DNA of 64,000 nt from Streptomyces lomondensis. GTDB taxonomy: Bacteria; Actinomycetota; Actinomycetes; Streptomycetales; Streptomycetaceae. The stretch covers positions 496,001 to 560,000 of the forward strand of contig NZ_BMWC01000003.1 of the NCBI RefSeq assembly GCF_014651035.1, read 5' to 3'. The translations under genes and the position numbers were made by a program. Under the pieces are notes generated by a model. The model made no database searches. It was not told the origin of the DNA and saw only the letters and a program-made list of their open reading frames with translations. Below, piece by piece: positions 8,707-18,131 of this stretch (its first letter is position 1; every line of letters begins with the position of its first letter).

Positions 8707-9494
8707 GGCCTCACCAGCAACTGAAAGTCGAACGTGTAACGCGTCGCCCGGTAGATGTGCGACCCGTACTCCACCGCCCGCCCGGTGTCGTCGTACGCCG
8801 TCCGCTGCATGGTGAGCAGTGCCGCCCCCTCCTCCTCGTCCAGACGGGCCGCCTCCTCCGCCGTGGCCGCGCGGGCGCCGATGGTCTGGCGGGCGCTGTG
8901 CAGGGTGATGCCCGCCGAGCGCATCATCCGGTACAGGCCCGTCGACTCCAGGCGGGCGTCGTCGAGGTCCAGCAGGGTCGGTGGGAGGTAGTTGCAGAGC
9001 AGGGCCACCGGCCGGCCGTGGGTGCGGCGCAGCCGTTCCAGGGCGGTGACCTCGCTGCCCTCCGCGACGCCGAGGGCGGCCGCCACGTCGCAGGACGCGG
9101 GGACGAGCTCATGGCGCACGACCTGCGTGGTCGGCTCCTGCCCTGCCGCCTCCAGGTCGTCGTAGAGGCTGCTCAGCTCCAGCGGGCGCCTGACCTGGCT
9201 GTGCACCACCTGGGTGCCCACCCCGCGCCGCCGGACCAGCAGCCCCTTGTCGACGAGGGACTGGATGGCCTGGCGGACGGTGGGGCGGGACAGCCCGAGG
9301 CGCACCGAGAGGTCGACCTCGTTGCCCAGGAGGTCGCCCGGGGCGAGGACGCCGTGCTCGATCGCCGCCTCCAGCTGCTGCGCGAGCTGGTGGTACAGCG
9401 GCACGGGACTGACCCGGTCCAGGGCGAAGTCCAGCGAGGCGAGGGCGGGGGCGGCCGCCGTACGGGCCCGGGCACGGTCACCGGTCTTCGCCAT
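8703..9494 (-). CDS. GntR/HutC-family transcriptional regulator, probable inositol repressor
   Basis: The 263-residue protein has an N-terminal winged helix-turn-helix (PLYHQLAQQLEAAIEHGVL then LGLSRPTVRQAIQSLVDKGL) and a C-terminal UTRA ligand-binding domain. ATG 9494 is preceded by GGGGGG at 8 bases. It lies directly downstream of iolA in the same direction (24 bases apart), so it is probably part of, or controls, the iol operon. A GntR-type repressor of inositol catabolism is known in Streptomyces coelicolor, and this is a plausible counterpart. The likely effector would be an inositol-pathway intermediate. Candidate operators are the TTGT-N4-ACA(A/T) sites upstream of iolC and of the PhyH gene, but that assignment is inference. 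Confidence 0.85.
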   Translation of the reverse strand: MAKTGDRARARTAAAPALASLDFALDRVSPVPLYHQLAQQLEAAIEHGVLAPGDLLGNEVDLSVRLGLSRPTVRQAIQSLVDKGLLVRRRGVGTQVVHSQVRRPLELSSLYDDLEAAGQEPTTQVVRHELVPASCDVAAALGVAEGSEVTALERLRRTHGRPVALLCNYLPPTLLDLDDARLESTGLYRMMRSAGITLHSARQTIGARAATAEEAARLDEEEGAALLTMQRTAYDDTGRAVEYGSHIYRATRYTFDFQLLVRP

Positions 9495-9517
9495 GGATCG
9501 AACCCCCCTTCCGGGCG

Positions 9518-11020
9518 TCAGGAGTTGCTCGGGAAACCGAGGTTGATGCCGCCGTCGGACGGGTCCGGCCAGCGGGTGGTGATGACCTTGCCCTGGGTGT
9601 AGAAGGCGATGCCGTCGTTGCCGTAGATGTGCAGGTCGCCGAAGAGGGAGTCCTTCCAGCCGCCGAAGGAGTGGTAGCCGACGGGGACCGGGATCGGGAC
9701 GTTGACGCCGACCATGCCCGCCTTGACCTCCAGCTGGAACCGGCGGGCGGCGCCGCCGTCCCGGGTGAAGATCGCGGTGCCGTTGCCCCAGCGGGAGGCG
9801 TTGATCAGCTGGACGGCGTCGTCGTACGTGTCCGCGCGGACCACGCACAGGACCGGGCCGAAGATCTCGTCCCGGTACGCGTCCGCCGTCAGCGGCACCC
9901 GGTCCAGCAGCGAGACGCCCAGGAAGAAGCCGTCTGCGCAGTCGGGGTGTCCCTCGACCGAGAAGCCCGTGCCGTCGACGACGACCTCGGCGCCCTGCTC
10001 GGCCGCCGACGCCACGTACGACGCCACCTTGTCGCGGTGCTCGCGGGTGATCAGCGGGCCCATCTCGGACGCCGGGTCGGTGCCCGGGCCGATCCTCAGG
10101 TTCTTCGCGCGCTCGGCGATCTTGCCGACCAGCTCGTCACCGGTGTCGCCGACCGCGACCACGACCGACACGGCCATGCAGCGCTCGCCCGCCGAGCCGT
10201 ACGCGGCGTTGATCGCCTGGTCGGCGGCGAGGTCCAGGTCGGCGTCGGGGAGCACCAGCATGTGGTTCTTGGCGCCGCCCAGGGCCTGCACGCGCTTGCC
10301 GTGCTCGACGGCCTTCAGCTGGATGTACTTGGCGATCGGGGTGGAGCCGACGAAGGAGACCGCCTCGATGTCCGGGTGCTCCAGGATGCGGTCCACGGCC
10401 GTCTTGTCGCCCTGCACGATGTTCAGCACGCCGTCCGGCAGGCCCGCCTCGGCGGCCAGTTCGGCCAGGCGGAAGGAGGCCGACGGGTCCTTCTCCGACG
10501 GCTTCAGCACGAACGTGTTGCCGCAGGCGATGGCCAGCGGGAACATCCACATCGGCACCATCGCCGGGAAGTTGAACGGCGTGATGCCCGCGACCACGCC
10601 CAGCGGCTGGCGGATCGAGGCGACGTCGACCCGGGAGGACACCTGGGTGGACAGCTCGCCCTTCAGCTGGACCGAGATGCCGCAGGCCAGCTCCACGATC
10701 TCCATGCCGCGTGCGACCTCGCCGAGCGCGTCGGAGTGCACCTTGCCGTGCTCCGCGGTGATCAGCTCGGCGATCTCGTCGCGGTGGGCGTCCAGCAGCT
10801 CGCGGTACTTGAACAGGATCGCCGTGCGCTTGGCCAGAGAGGACTGCCCCCAGCTCTCGAAGGCGGCCTTGGCGGAGGCGACCGCCGCGTCCACCTCGTC
10901 GACGGTGGCGAACACGACCTGCTTCTCCTGGGCGCCGGTGGCCGGGTTGTAGACGGGGCCGAACCGGCCGGAGGTGGACTCGACGGGCTTGCCGTCGATC
11001 CAGTGCGTGATGGTCTTCAT
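9518..11020 (-). CDS. iolA: CoA-acylating methylmalonate/malonate semialdehyde dehydrogenase
   Basis: The 500-residue aldehyde dehydrogenase has the MMSDH signature, including PFNFPAMVPMWMFPLAIACG and the catalytic Cys281 in GSAGERCMAVS. It oxidises malonate semialdehyde, the last inositol intermediate, to acetyl-CoA with NAD and CoA. It may also serve valine catabolism as MmsA. ATG 11020 is preferred over a TTG at 11029. AAAGG lies 12 bases upstream of the ATG, which is slightly far. It follows iolD by 39 bases on the same strand and precedes the GntR gene, consistent with one long iol transcript. Confidence 0.93.
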   Translation of the reverse strand: MKTITHWIDGKPVESTSGRFGPVYNPATGAQEKQVVFATVDEVDAAVASAKAAFESWGQSSLAKRTAILFKYRELLDAHRDEIAELITAEHGKVHSDALGEVARGMEIVELACGISVQLKGELSTQVSSRVDVASIRQPLGVVAGITPFNFPAMVPMWMFPLAIACGNTFVLKPSEKDPSASFRLAELAAEAGLPDGVLNIVQGDKTAVDRILEHPDIEAVSFVGSTPIAKYIQLKAVEHGKRVQALGGAKNHMLVLPDADLDLAADQAINAAYGSAGERCMAVSVVVAVGDTGDELVGKIAERAKNLRIGPGTDPASEMGPLITREHRDKVASYVASAAEQGAEVVVDGTGFSVEGHPDCADGFFLGVSLLDRVPLTADAYRDEIFGPVLCVVRADTYDDAVQLINASRWGNGTAIFTRDGGAARRFQLEVKAGMVGVNVPIPVPVGYHSFGGWKDSLFGDLHIYGNDGIAFYTQGKVITTRWPDPSDGGINLGFPSNS

Positions 11021-11059
11021 GGTGCGCAAGGGCCTTTCGTGGAACCAGGGGTAGGGAGG

Positions 11060-12934
11060 TCAGAGGTGGCGGCGGCGTCCGGCCACCTGGCGGTCGTAGC
11101 GCTCACGCGCCTCGACGGCGGCCTCACGGGCGGCGGTCTCGGCCACCGGCACGTCCCACCAGGCCTCGGCCGGGGGAGCGGTCGGGGCCGGGTCGGTCTC
11201 GACGTACACGCACGTCGGACGGTCGGAGGCGCGGGCCGCGGCCAGGGCCTCGCGCAGCTCGCGCACGGTCTTGGCGCGCAGGACGTCCATGCCGAGGCTC
11301 GCCGCGTTGGCCGCGAGGTCCACGGGCAGCGGCGCGCCGGTGAAGGTGCCGTCGGCCGCCCGGAAGCGGTAGGCGGTGCCGAAGCGCTCGCCGCCGGTCT
11401 CCTCCGACAGGCCGCCGATGGAGGCGTAGCCGTGGTTCTGGATCAGGACGATGTTGAGCGGCAGGCCCTCCTGGACGGCCGTGACGATCTCCGTCGGCAT
11501 CATCAGGTAGGTGCCGTCGCCGACCAGCGCCCACACCGGTGTGCCCGGGGCGGCCTGCTGGACGCCGATGCCGGCCGGGATCTCGTAGCCCATGCAGGAG
11601 TAGCCGTACTCCAGGTGGTACTGGCGCGGGCTGCGCGAGCGCCACAGCTTGTGCAGGTCGCCGGGGAGCGAACCGGCCGCGTTGATCACCACGTCCTCGT
11701 CGCCGACGGCCGCGTCCAGCGCGCCGAGCACCTGCGTCTGGGTGGGGACCGCGTTCTCGTCGCCGGCGCGGTAGGCCGTCTCGACGACCTCGTCCCAGCG
11801 CTCCTTGCCGGCGCGGTACTCGGCCTCGTACGCCTCGCTCACCCGGTGCCCGGCCAGCCCCTCGGCCAGCTTCTCCAGGCCGGTCCGCGCGTCGCACACC
11901 AGCGTGCGCGCCGCCAGCTTGTGGGCGTCGAAGCCGGTGATGTTGAGGTTGAGGAAGCGCACGTCCGGGTTCTGGAAGAGCGTGCCGGAGGCCGTGGTGA
12001 AGTCCGTGTAGCGGGTTCCGACGCCGATCACGAGGTCGGCGGTGCGGGCGAGGTCGTCGCTGACGGCCGTGCCGGTGTGGCCGATGCCGCCGAGGTCGGC
12101 GGGGTGGTCGTGGCGCAGCGACCCCTTGCCCGCCTGGGTGGAGGCGACCGGGATGCCGGTGGCGTCCACGAACGCCTTCAGCGCCTGTTCGGCCTCGCTG
12201 TGGTGGACGCCGCCGCCCGCGACGATCAGCGGCCGCTCGGCCGACCGGACGGCCTCGACGGCGGCGGTCAGCTCCACCGGGTCCGGCGCGGGACGCCGTA
12301 CGGTCCAGACGCGCTCGGCGAAGAACTCCTCCGGCCAGTCGTACGCCTCCGCCTGCACGTCCTGGGGGAGGGCCAGCGTGACCGCGCCGGTCTCGGCCGG
12401 GTCGGCGAGCACGCGCATCGCCTGGAGCGCCGAGGGGATCAGAGCCTCGGGGCGGGTGATCCGGTCGAAGTACCTGGACACCGGGCGCAGCGTGTCGTTG
12501 ACCGACACGTCGGCCTCGACCGGGTGCTCCAGCTGCTGGAGCAGCGGGTCGGCGGAGTGCGTGGCGAAGTAGTCGCCGGGCAGGAGCAGCACCGGCAGGC
12601 GGTTGATCGTCGCCAGGGCGGCACCGGTGACCAGGTTGGTGGCGCCCGGGCCGATCGAGGTCGTCACTGCCTGCGCGGACAGGCGGTTCAGCTGCCGGGC
12701 GTAACCGACGGCGGCGTGCACCATGGACTGCTCGTTGCGGCCCTGGTGGAAGGGCATGACGTCCTCGCCCGCCTCCAGGAGGGCCTGGCCGACCCCGGCA
12801 ACGTTGCCATGGCCGAAGATGCCCCAGGTCCCGGCGATCAGCCGGCGGCGCACGCCGTCCCGCTCGGTGTACTGGGCGGACAGGAACCGCACCAGGGCCT
12901 GGGCGGTCGTCAGTCGGCGGGTGCGGGCGCTCAT
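11060..12934 (-). CDS. iolD: 3D-(3,5/4)-trihydroxycyclohexane-1,2-dione hydrolase (ring-opening)
   Basis: The 624-residue thiamine-diphosphate enzyme has the activating Glu in GRNEQSMVHAAVGYAR and the cofactor motif beginning VGDGTYLMMPTEI and ending QNHG. It hydrolyses the cyclic diketone formed by dehydration of 2-keto-myo-inositol, giving 5-deoxyglucuronate. ATG 12934 has GGAG 8 bases upstream. Its ATG overlaps the iolB stop by ATGA (12931-12934), indicating translational coupling. Length and domain order are those of family IolD. Confidence 0.95.
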   Translation of the reverse strand: MSARTRRLTTAQALVRFLSAQYTERDGVRRRLIAGTWGIFGHGNVAGVGQALLEAGEDVMPFHQGRNEQSMVHAAVGYARQLNRLSAQAVTTSIGPGATNLVTGAALATINRLPVLLLPGDYFATHSADPLLQQLEHPVEADVSVNDTLRPVSRYFDRITRPEALIPSALQAMRVLADPAETGAVTLALPQDVQAEAYDWPEEFFAERVWTVRRPAPDPVELTAAVEAVRSAERPLIVAGGGVHHSEAEQALKAFVDATGIPVASTQAGKGSLRHDHPADLGGIGHTGTAVSDDLARTADLVIGVGTRYTDFTTASGTLFQNPDVRFLNLNITGFDAHKLAARTLVCDARTGLEKLAEGLAGHRVSEAYEAEYRAGKERWDEVVETAYRAGDENAVPTQTQVLGALDAAVGDEDVVINAAGSLPGDLHKLWRSRSPRQYHLEYGYSCMGYEIPAGIGVQQAAPGTPVWALVGDGTYLMMPTEIVTAVQEGLPLNIVLIQNHGYASIGGLSEETGGERFGTAYRFRAADGTFTGAPLPVDLAANAASLGMDVLRAKTVRELREALAAARASDRPTCVYVETDPAPTAPPAEAWWDVPVAETAAREAAVEARERYDRQVAGRRRHL

Positions 12935-13824
12935 CGGGAAGTCTCCGGGGCGGTGTAGAGGGGGAGCCGGGGGTCGACCGGCTGGTCCGGCCAGGTGTCG
13001 CGGACCCAGGCGTGGTCGGGGTGGTCGCAGATCAGCCAGGCGCGCTCGGCCTCCAGGCCCGCCATGACGTTCAGGTAGTACATGTGGTGGCCGGGCGTGG
13101 CCATCGACGGCCCGTGCCAGCCGTCCGGGATCAGGACGACATCGCCGTCGCGGACCTCCGCGAGCACGTCGGTGTCGCGGCCCGGGCCGGACGGGGAGAC
13201 GCGCTGGTAGCCGAGGCCCGGGATGCCGTCGTGCCCGGCGAACTCGAAGTAGTAGATCTCCTCCAGCACGGACTCCTCGCCCGGCCGGTGCTCGTCGTGC
13301 TTGTGCGGCGGGAACGACGACCAGTTGCCGCCCGGCGTGATCACCTCGACCGCGATCAGCCTGTCGCACTCGAAGACCCCGGCCGCGCCGAAGTTGTTGA
13401 CCTGCCGGGAGCAGTTCCCGGTGCCGCGCAGCTCCACGGGCACCTCGAAGGCCGGGCCGTAGCGGGCGGGCAGGCGGCGGGTGCAGCGCGCGCCGGTCAG
13501 CGCGAACCGCCCGCCGGCCGCGGAGGTCACGGTCGCCCGGGCGTCGCGCGGCACGTACGCGAAGTCGCTCACCGCGCTGAACACGTCGGGGCGGCCGTGC
13601 AGGTCGAAGGTGTCCTGGCCGAAGTCGTCGGCGCACGCGACCGTGCAGGCACCGCTCAGCGGGACGACGATCCATTCGCTGTCGCCGGTGTCGAAGGTGT
13701 GGGAACCGCCCGGCGGCAGCTCCAGCACCCGCAGGCTGGAATGGCCCCAGCCGGCCTTCTCGGGCGTGACGTCGACGACGTAGGGGCCGCCGAGCGCCTT
13801 GCCGGCGGGAAGGTGGTACGTCAT
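12931..13824 (-). CDS. iolB: 5-deoxy-glucuronate isomerase
   Basis: The 297-residue bicupin protein has the metal-binding cluster FPPHKHDEHRPGEE and a later histidine in IPDGWHGPSMATPGHHMYY. It converts 5-deoxyglucuronate to 5-keto-2-deoxygluconate, the substrate of IolC. The ATG at 13824 is preceded by GGAGG at 5 bases. It overlaps iolD by 4 bases and follows the aldolase gene by 14 bases in a compact minus-strand operon. Confidence 0.94.
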   Translation of the reverse strand: MTYHLPAGKALGGPYVVDVTPEKAGWGHSSLRVLELPPGGSHTFDTGDSEWIVVPLSGACTVACADDFGQDTFDLHGRPDVFSAVSDFAYVPRDARATVTSAAGGRFALTGARCTRRLPARYGPAFEVPVELRGTGNCSRQVNNFGAAGVFECDRLIAVEVITPGGNWSSFPPHKHDEHRPGEESVLEEIYYFEFAGHDGIPGLGYQRVSPSGPGRDTDVLAEVRDGDVVLIPDGWHGPSMATPGHHMYYLNVMAGLEAERAWLICDHPDHAWVRDTWPDQPVDPRLPLYTAPETSR

Positions 13825-13838
13825 GGCATCCTCCGGGA

Positions 13839-14717
13839 TCACAACAGGCCGACGGCCGTGTCCACCGCTTCTTCCACGCTGCCCCCGGCCGGGTAGAGCA
13901 GCGACCGTCCGACGACCATGCCCTGGACGGTGGGCAGGCGCAGGGCCTTGCGCCAGCGTTCGTACGCGCCCTCCTGGTCGTCGCCGACCTCCCCGCCGAG
14001 CAGGACCACGGGCAGCGTGGAGGTCTCCAGGACCTCGGCCATGTCGTCCGGGTCGTCGGTGACGGGCAGCTTCAGCCAGGTGTAGGCGGAGGTGCCGCCC
14101 AGGCCCGAGGCGATCGCGATCGACTTGGTGACGGCCTCGGCGGACAGGTCGTTGCGGACCCGGCCGTCGACCCGCCGGGAGAGGAACGGCTCGACGAACA
14201 GGGGGAGCCGGTGGGCCGCCATGGCGTCGATCGCCCGCGCGGTGGACTCCAGGGTGGTCAGCGAGCCCGGGTCGTCGTAGTCGATGCGGACCAGGAGCTT
14301 GCCGGCGTCGAAGCGGAGCCGGGCGATGTCCTCGGCGCGGTGGCCGGTGAAGCGGTCGTCCATCTCGAAGGCGGCGCCGGCGAGGCCCCCGCGGTTCATC
14401 GAGCCCATCACGACCTTGTTCTCCAGCACGCCGAGCAGGAGCAGGTCCTCCAGGATGTCGGCGGTGGCGAGCACCCCGTCGACGCCGGGCCGGGACAGCG
14501 CGGTGCACAGCCGTTCCAGCAGGTCCGCGCGGTGGGCCATGGCCAGGCGCCGGTCGCCGACCCCGAGGGCGCCGCGCGCCGGGTGGTCGGCGGCCACGAT
14601 CATCAGCCGGCCGCTGTCGCCGATCAGCGGGCGGCGCGCCCGGCGGGCCGCCGCCTCGGCGACGGCCTCGGGGTGCCGGGCTCGGACCGTGGTGAGGTCG
14701 GGGATGCCGATGTTCAA
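13839..14717 (-). CDS. TIM-barrel aldolase, probable 2-deoxy-5-keto-gluconate-6-phosphate aldolase
   Basis: The 292-residue (beta/alpha)8 protein of the DeoC/FbaB-like class has a candidate Schiff-base lysine region (AYTWLKLPV) and ends with the phosphate-site pattern GGEVGDDQEGAYERW. The conserved N-terminal block MIVAADHPARGALG is present. By position between iolB and iolC it should cleave the phosphorylated product of IolC into dihydroxyacetone phosphate and malonate semialdehyde, the IolJ step. The start is a TTG at 14717 (LNIGIPDLTTV) with GGAG 6 bases upstream. No in-frame ATG fits better. The substrate assignment rests on gene context rather than on direct similarity to Bacillus IolJ. 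Confidence 0.85.
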   Translation of the reverse strand: MNIGIPDLTTVRARHPEAVAEAAARRARRPLIGDSGRLMIVAADHPARGALGVGDRRLAMAHRADLLERLCTALSRPGVDGVLATADILEDLLLLGVLENKVVMGSMNRGGLAGAAFEMDDRFTGHRAEDIARLRFDAGKLLVRIDYDDPGSLTTLESTARAIDAMAAHRLPLFVEPFLSRRVDGRVRNDLSAEAVTKSIAIASGLGGTSAYTWLKLPVTDDPDDMAEVLETSTLPVVLLGGEVGDDQEGAYERWRKALRLPTVQGMVVGRSLLYPAGGSVEEAVDTAVGLL

Positions 14718-14730
14718 GGAAGGCTCCGTT

Positions 14731-15708
14731 TCAGTGGCTCGTGCTCGGCGACGGCGCCCCGGCCAGGAGGTCCTCGACCTCGGACCCGGTGGGCATCGCG
14801 GAGGAGCAGGCGAGGCGGGAGGCGACGAGGGCGCCGGCGGCGTTGGCGTGCCGCATGGTCCGCTCCAGGTCCCAGCCGGCGAGCAGGCCGTGGCAGAGCG
14901 AGCCGCCGAAGGCGTCGCCCGCACCCAGGCCGTTGACCACCTCGACCGGCACCGGCGGCACCTCGGCCCGGGTGCCGTCCCGGTGCACGGCCAGGACGCC
15001 CTTGGGGCCCTGCTTCACGACGGCCAGCTCCACGCCCGCCGCCAGCAGCGCGTCCGCGCAGGCCTGCGGCTCGCGCACGCCGGTGGCGATCTCGCACTCG
15101 TCGAGGTTGCCGACCGCGACCGTGACGTGGCGCAGCGCCTCGCGGTAGTACGGGCGGGCCTCCTCGGGGTCGGACCAGAACATCGGCCGCCAGTCGAGGT
15201 CGAAGACGGTGATGCCCGACTTGTCGCGGGCCTTGAGGGCGGCGAGCGTGGCGGAGCGGCTCGGCTCCTCGCTCAGGCCGGTGCCGGTGATCCAGAAGAT
15301 CCGGGCGCCGCGGATCGCGAAGTAGTCCAGCTCGTCGGTGTGGATCTCCAGGTCGGGGGCCTTGGGGCGGCGGTAGAAGTACAGCGGGAAGTCGTCCGGC
15401 GGGAAGATCTCGCAGAACGTGACCGGCGTCGGGTACGCCTCGACCGGGGTGACCCAGCGGTCGTCGACGCCGAAGCCCTTCAGCTCCTCGTGCAGATACG
15501 CGCCGAAGGGGTCGTCGCCGGTCCGGGTGATGACCGCCGTACGGCGTCCGAGGCGGGCCGCGGCGACCGCCACATTGGCCGCCGAACCTCCCAGGAACTT
15601 CCCGAAGCTCTCCACCCGGGCCAGCGGGACGCCGGTCTGGAGGGGATAGAGATCGACCCCGATGCGGCCCATCGTGATCACATCGAAATGCTGGGCTGGC
15701 TCGGCCAT
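14731..15708 (-). CDS. iolC: 5-dehydro-2-deoxygluconokinase (PfkB family)
   Basis: The 325-residue ribokinase-fold protein has the N-terminal PfkB motif GKFLGGSAANVAVAAARLG and the catalytic anion-hole motif NGLGAGDAFGGSLCHG. It phosphorylates 5-keto-2-deoxygluconate with ATP. ATG 15708 has a strong GAGGAGG six bases upstream. It is the first gene of the minus-strand iol operon and faces a divergent ABC importer across a palindromic promoter region. Confidence 0.94.
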   Translation of the reverse strand: MAEPAQHFDVITMGRIGVDLYPLQTGVPLARVESFGKFLGGSAANVAVAAARLGRRTAVITRTGDDPFGAYLHEELKGFGVDDRWVTPVEAYPTPVTFCEIFPPDDFPLYFYRRPKAPDLEIHTDELDYFAIRGARIFWITGTGLSEEPSRSATLAALKARDKSGITVFDLDWRPMFWSDPEEARPYYREALRHVTVAVGNLDECEIATGVREPQACADALLAAGVELAVVKQGPKGVLAVHRDGTRAEVPPVPVEVVNGLGAGDAFGGSLCHGLLAGWDLERTMRHANAAGALVASRLACSSAMPTGSEVEDLLAGAPSPSTSH

Positions 15709-15817
15709 GCGCTACCTCCTCGGGAAGCTGGGGATGCGGGGCCCGGGGCGCCCTGACACGGTGGGGGCGTGGATCCACAGGACCTGCCGCCCCCCAGGTG
15801 TAGGTCCCGCGGGGCAG

Positions 15818-15887
15818 CGCTGTCAATAGTTTGTACTTACATTCGGACCTGCTTGTGAAATGATGTCTTAACAAAGTATTGACAGCG
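15818..15887. promoter_or_regulatory. Divergent iol promoters embedded in a 17-bp inverted repeat
   Basis: Arm 15818-15834 and arm 15871-15887 are inverted copies with one mismatch (CGCTGTCAATAGTTTGT against ACAAAGTATTGACAGCG). Each arm carries a TTGACA hexamer pointing outward, so the arms look like the -35 boxes of the iolC promoter and the ABC-importer promoter. The left arm runs into GTTTGTACTTACA (15829-15841), an operator-like TTGT-N4-ACA site also found upstream of the PhyH gene. Nothing coding is visible in 15709-16030. Confidence 0.65.
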
Positions 15888-16030
15888 GGCGCGGCAAGGA
15901 CTTGGATCCCGTGGCATCGCAACAGTCTGTTTGCGGCATCATGATCCGGACTCCGTAAGGCTCCGGGACCACGGATCCCTCGTGATCCCCTACCTTTCCC
16001 CAGCAGCAGCACAGTGAGGTGCCAGGAAAG

Positions 16031-17050
16031 ATGGACCGCTCTTCTCACCCCCGCTCCCGCAGGTTCGCGCCCGTCATCGCCTTGACCGCGGCGGCGGCCC
16101 TGACTCTCGCCGGCTGTTCCAGCAGTTCCGGGGGCAAGAAGTCCGAGGAAGGCGCCGCGAACGCCTCCGCCGGCAAGGCGACCACGCCGCGCATGACCGT
16201 CGCCCTGGTCACCCACCAGGCGCCCGGCGACACCTTCTGGGACACCGTCCGCAAGGGCGCCGAGGCCGCAGCCGCCAAGGACAACATCAAGCTCGTCTAC
16301 TCCGCCGACCCGAACGCGGGCAACCAGGCGAACCTCGTGCAGAACGCGATCGACCAGAAGGTCGACGGCATCGCGGTCACGCTCGCCAAGCCGGACGCCC
16401 TCAAGGGCGTCATCGGCAAGGCCGAGAAGGCCGGCATACCCGTCGTCGGCCTCAACTCCGGCCTGAGCGAGTGGAAGCAGCTCAACCTGCTGGAGTTCTT
16501 CGGCCAGGACGAGTCCGTCGCGGGTGAGGCCTTCGGCAAGAAGCTGAACGAGGTCGGCGCCAAGAACGTCCTCTGCGTCATGCAGGAGCAGGGCAACGTC
16601 GGCCTGACCCAGCGCTGCGACGGCGTGGCGAAGACCTTCGAGGGCAAGGTCGACCCGCAGAACGTCAACGGCACCGACATGCCGGCCGTGAAGTCGACGA
16701 TCACCGCCAAGCTGAAGCAGGACCCGTCCATCGACTACGTCGTCACCCTGGGCGCCCCCTTCGCGCTGACCGCGGTGCAGTCCGTCGCCGACGCCGGCAG
16801 CAAGGCGAAGGTCGCCACCTTCGACCTCAACAAGGACCTCATCAAGGCCATCAAGGCCGGCGACATCCAGTTCGCGGTCGACCAGCAGCCCTACCTCCAG
16901 GGCTACCTGGCCGTCGACGGCCTGTGGCTCTACAAGAACAACGGCAACTACAGCGGCGGCGGCGAGCAGCCCGTGCTGACCGGCCCGGCCTTTGTCGACA
17001 AGTCCAACGTCGACCGGATCGGGGAGTTCGCCGCGAAGGGCACCCGGTGA
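16031..17050 (+). CDS. Sugar ABC transporter substrate-binding lipoprotein (probable inositol binding)
   Basis: The 339-residue periplasmic-binding-protein family 4 (RbsB-like) protein has a lipoprotein signal with lipobox LAGC after a basic N-terminus, so it is anchored outside the membrane. The type I sugar-binding fold begins [20 protein letters not shown]. Ligand-contact candidates are in NSGLSEW and the NAGNQANL loop. It is the first gene of a plus-strand operon starting from the divergent iol promoter. ATG 16031 (MDRSSHP) is preferred over a GTG at 16019. Its role in myo-inositol uptake is inferred from neighbours. Confidence 0.88.
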   Translation: MDRSSHPRSRRFAPVIALTAAAALTLAGCSSSSGGKKSEEGAANASAGKATTPRMTVALVTHQAPGDTFWDTVRKGAEAAAAKDNIKLVYSADPNAGNQANLVQNAIDQKVDGIAVTLAKPDALKGVIGKAEKAGIPVVGLNSGLSEWKQLNLLEFFGQDESVAGEAFGKKLNEVGAKNVLCVMQEQGNVGLTQRCDGVAKTFEGKVDPQNVNGTDMPAVKSTITAKLKQDPSIDYVVTLGAPFALTAVQSVADAGSKAKVATFDLNKDLIKAIKAGDIQFAVDQQPYLQGYLAVDGLWLYKNNGNYSGGGEQPVLTGPAFVDKSNVDRIGEFAAKGTR

Positions 17051-18126
17051 TGAGCATGACCCAACAGGCTGCGCCGGCGGTGGACACACCGCCGGCCCCC
17101 GGCCAGAAGCAGTCCGACGGCCGGACCCGGCAGCGCCCGCTGGCGCTGCGGCTGCTCGCCCGGCCCGAGGTCGGCGTCTTCCTCGGCGCCGTCGCCGTCC
17201 TGGTGTTCTTCCTGTTCGCCGCGCCGCCGGTGCGCGACGGCAGCTCGATGGCGAACATCCTGTACCAGTCGTCGACCATCGGGATCATGGCGCTGCCGGT
17301 GGCCCTGCTGATGATCGGCGGCGAGTTCGACCTGTCCGCCGGTGTCGCCGTGATCACCTCGGCGCTGACCGCGTCCATGCTCAGCTACCAGCTGACGCTG
17401 AACGTCTGGGTGGGCGTGATCGTCGCCCTGATCGTGTCCCTCGCGATCGGCGCCTTCAACGGCTGGTTGCTGGTCAAGACCGGACTGCCGAGCTTCCTCG
17501 TCACCCTCGGCACGTTCCTGATCCTCCAGGGCGTGAACCTCGCGATCACCAAGCTGGTCACCGGCAACGTCGCCACCGACGACATCAGCGACATGGACGG
17601 CTTCGCCCAGGCGCAGAAGCTCTTCGCCTCGACGTTCGAGGTCGGCGGGGTCAACGTCAAGATCACCGTGGTGTGGTGGCTGGCCTTCGCGGCTCTGGCG
17701 ACCTGGGTGCTGCTGCGCACCAAGTACGGCAACTGGATCTTCGCCGTCGGCGGCAACAAGCACTCCGCGCGGGCCGTCGGTGTGCCCGTGACCTTCACCA
17801 AGATCTCGCTGTTCATGCTGGTCGGCTTCGGCGCCTGGTTCGTCGGCATGCACCAGCTGTTCTCCTTCAACACCGTGCAGTCCGGCGAGGGCGTGGGCCA
17901 GGAGCTCATCTACATCGCCGCGGCCGTCATCGGCGGCTGCCTGCTGACCGGTGGGTACGGCTCCGCGATCGGCCCGGTCTTCGGCGCCTTCATGTTCGGC
18001 ATGGTGCAGCAGGGCATCGTCTACGCCGGCTGGAACCCGGACTGGTTCAAGGCCTTCCTCGGCGTGATGCTCCTCGGCGCCGTCCTCATCAATCTGTGGG
18101 TCCAGCGCACGGCGACCCGGAGGTGA
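17050..18126 (+). CDS. ABC transporter permease (RbsC/IatP family)
   Basis: The 358-residue integral membrane protein has about 8-10 helices and the family motif [16 protein letters not shown]. It also carries the coupling-loop region [16 protein letters not shown] that contacts the ATPase. ATG 17050 overlaps the stop of the binding-protein gene by one base (TGATG). It forms the channel of the inositol/sugar importer with the preceding and following genes. The N-terminal 40 residues are hydrophilic and cytosolic. Confidence 0.92.
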   Translation: MSMTQQAAPAVDTPPAPGQKQSDGRTRQRPLALRLLARPEVGVFLGAVAVLVFFLFAAPPVRDGSSMANILYQSSTIGIMALPVALLMIGGEFDLSAGVAVITSALTASMLSYQLTLNVWVGVIVALIVSLAIGAFNGWLLVKTGLPSFLVTLGTFLILQGVNLAITKLVTGNVATDDISDMDGFAQAQKLFASTFEVGGVNVKITVVWWLAFAALATWVLLRTKYGNWIFAVGGNKHSARAVGVPVTFTKISLFMLVGFGAWFVGMHQLFSFNTVQSGEGVGQELIYIAAAVIGGCLLTGGYGSAIGPVFGAFMFGMVQQGIVYAGWNPDWFKAFLGVMLLGAVLINLWVQRTATRR

Positions 18127-18131
18127 CCGCG

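Noticed and set aside
4486..8724. A 1,412-codon plus-strand open frame.
   Set aside because: It is antisense to the GGDEF-EAL and galE-like genes, which have intact domain motifs.
12931..12934. Possible frameshift between iolB and iolD.
   Set aside because: It is a normal ATGA start-stop overlap, as at 22041, 31585, 41789, 46219, 59171 and 61881.
9629..12958. A 1,109-codon plus-strand open frame.
   Set aside because: It is antisense to iolA and iolD.
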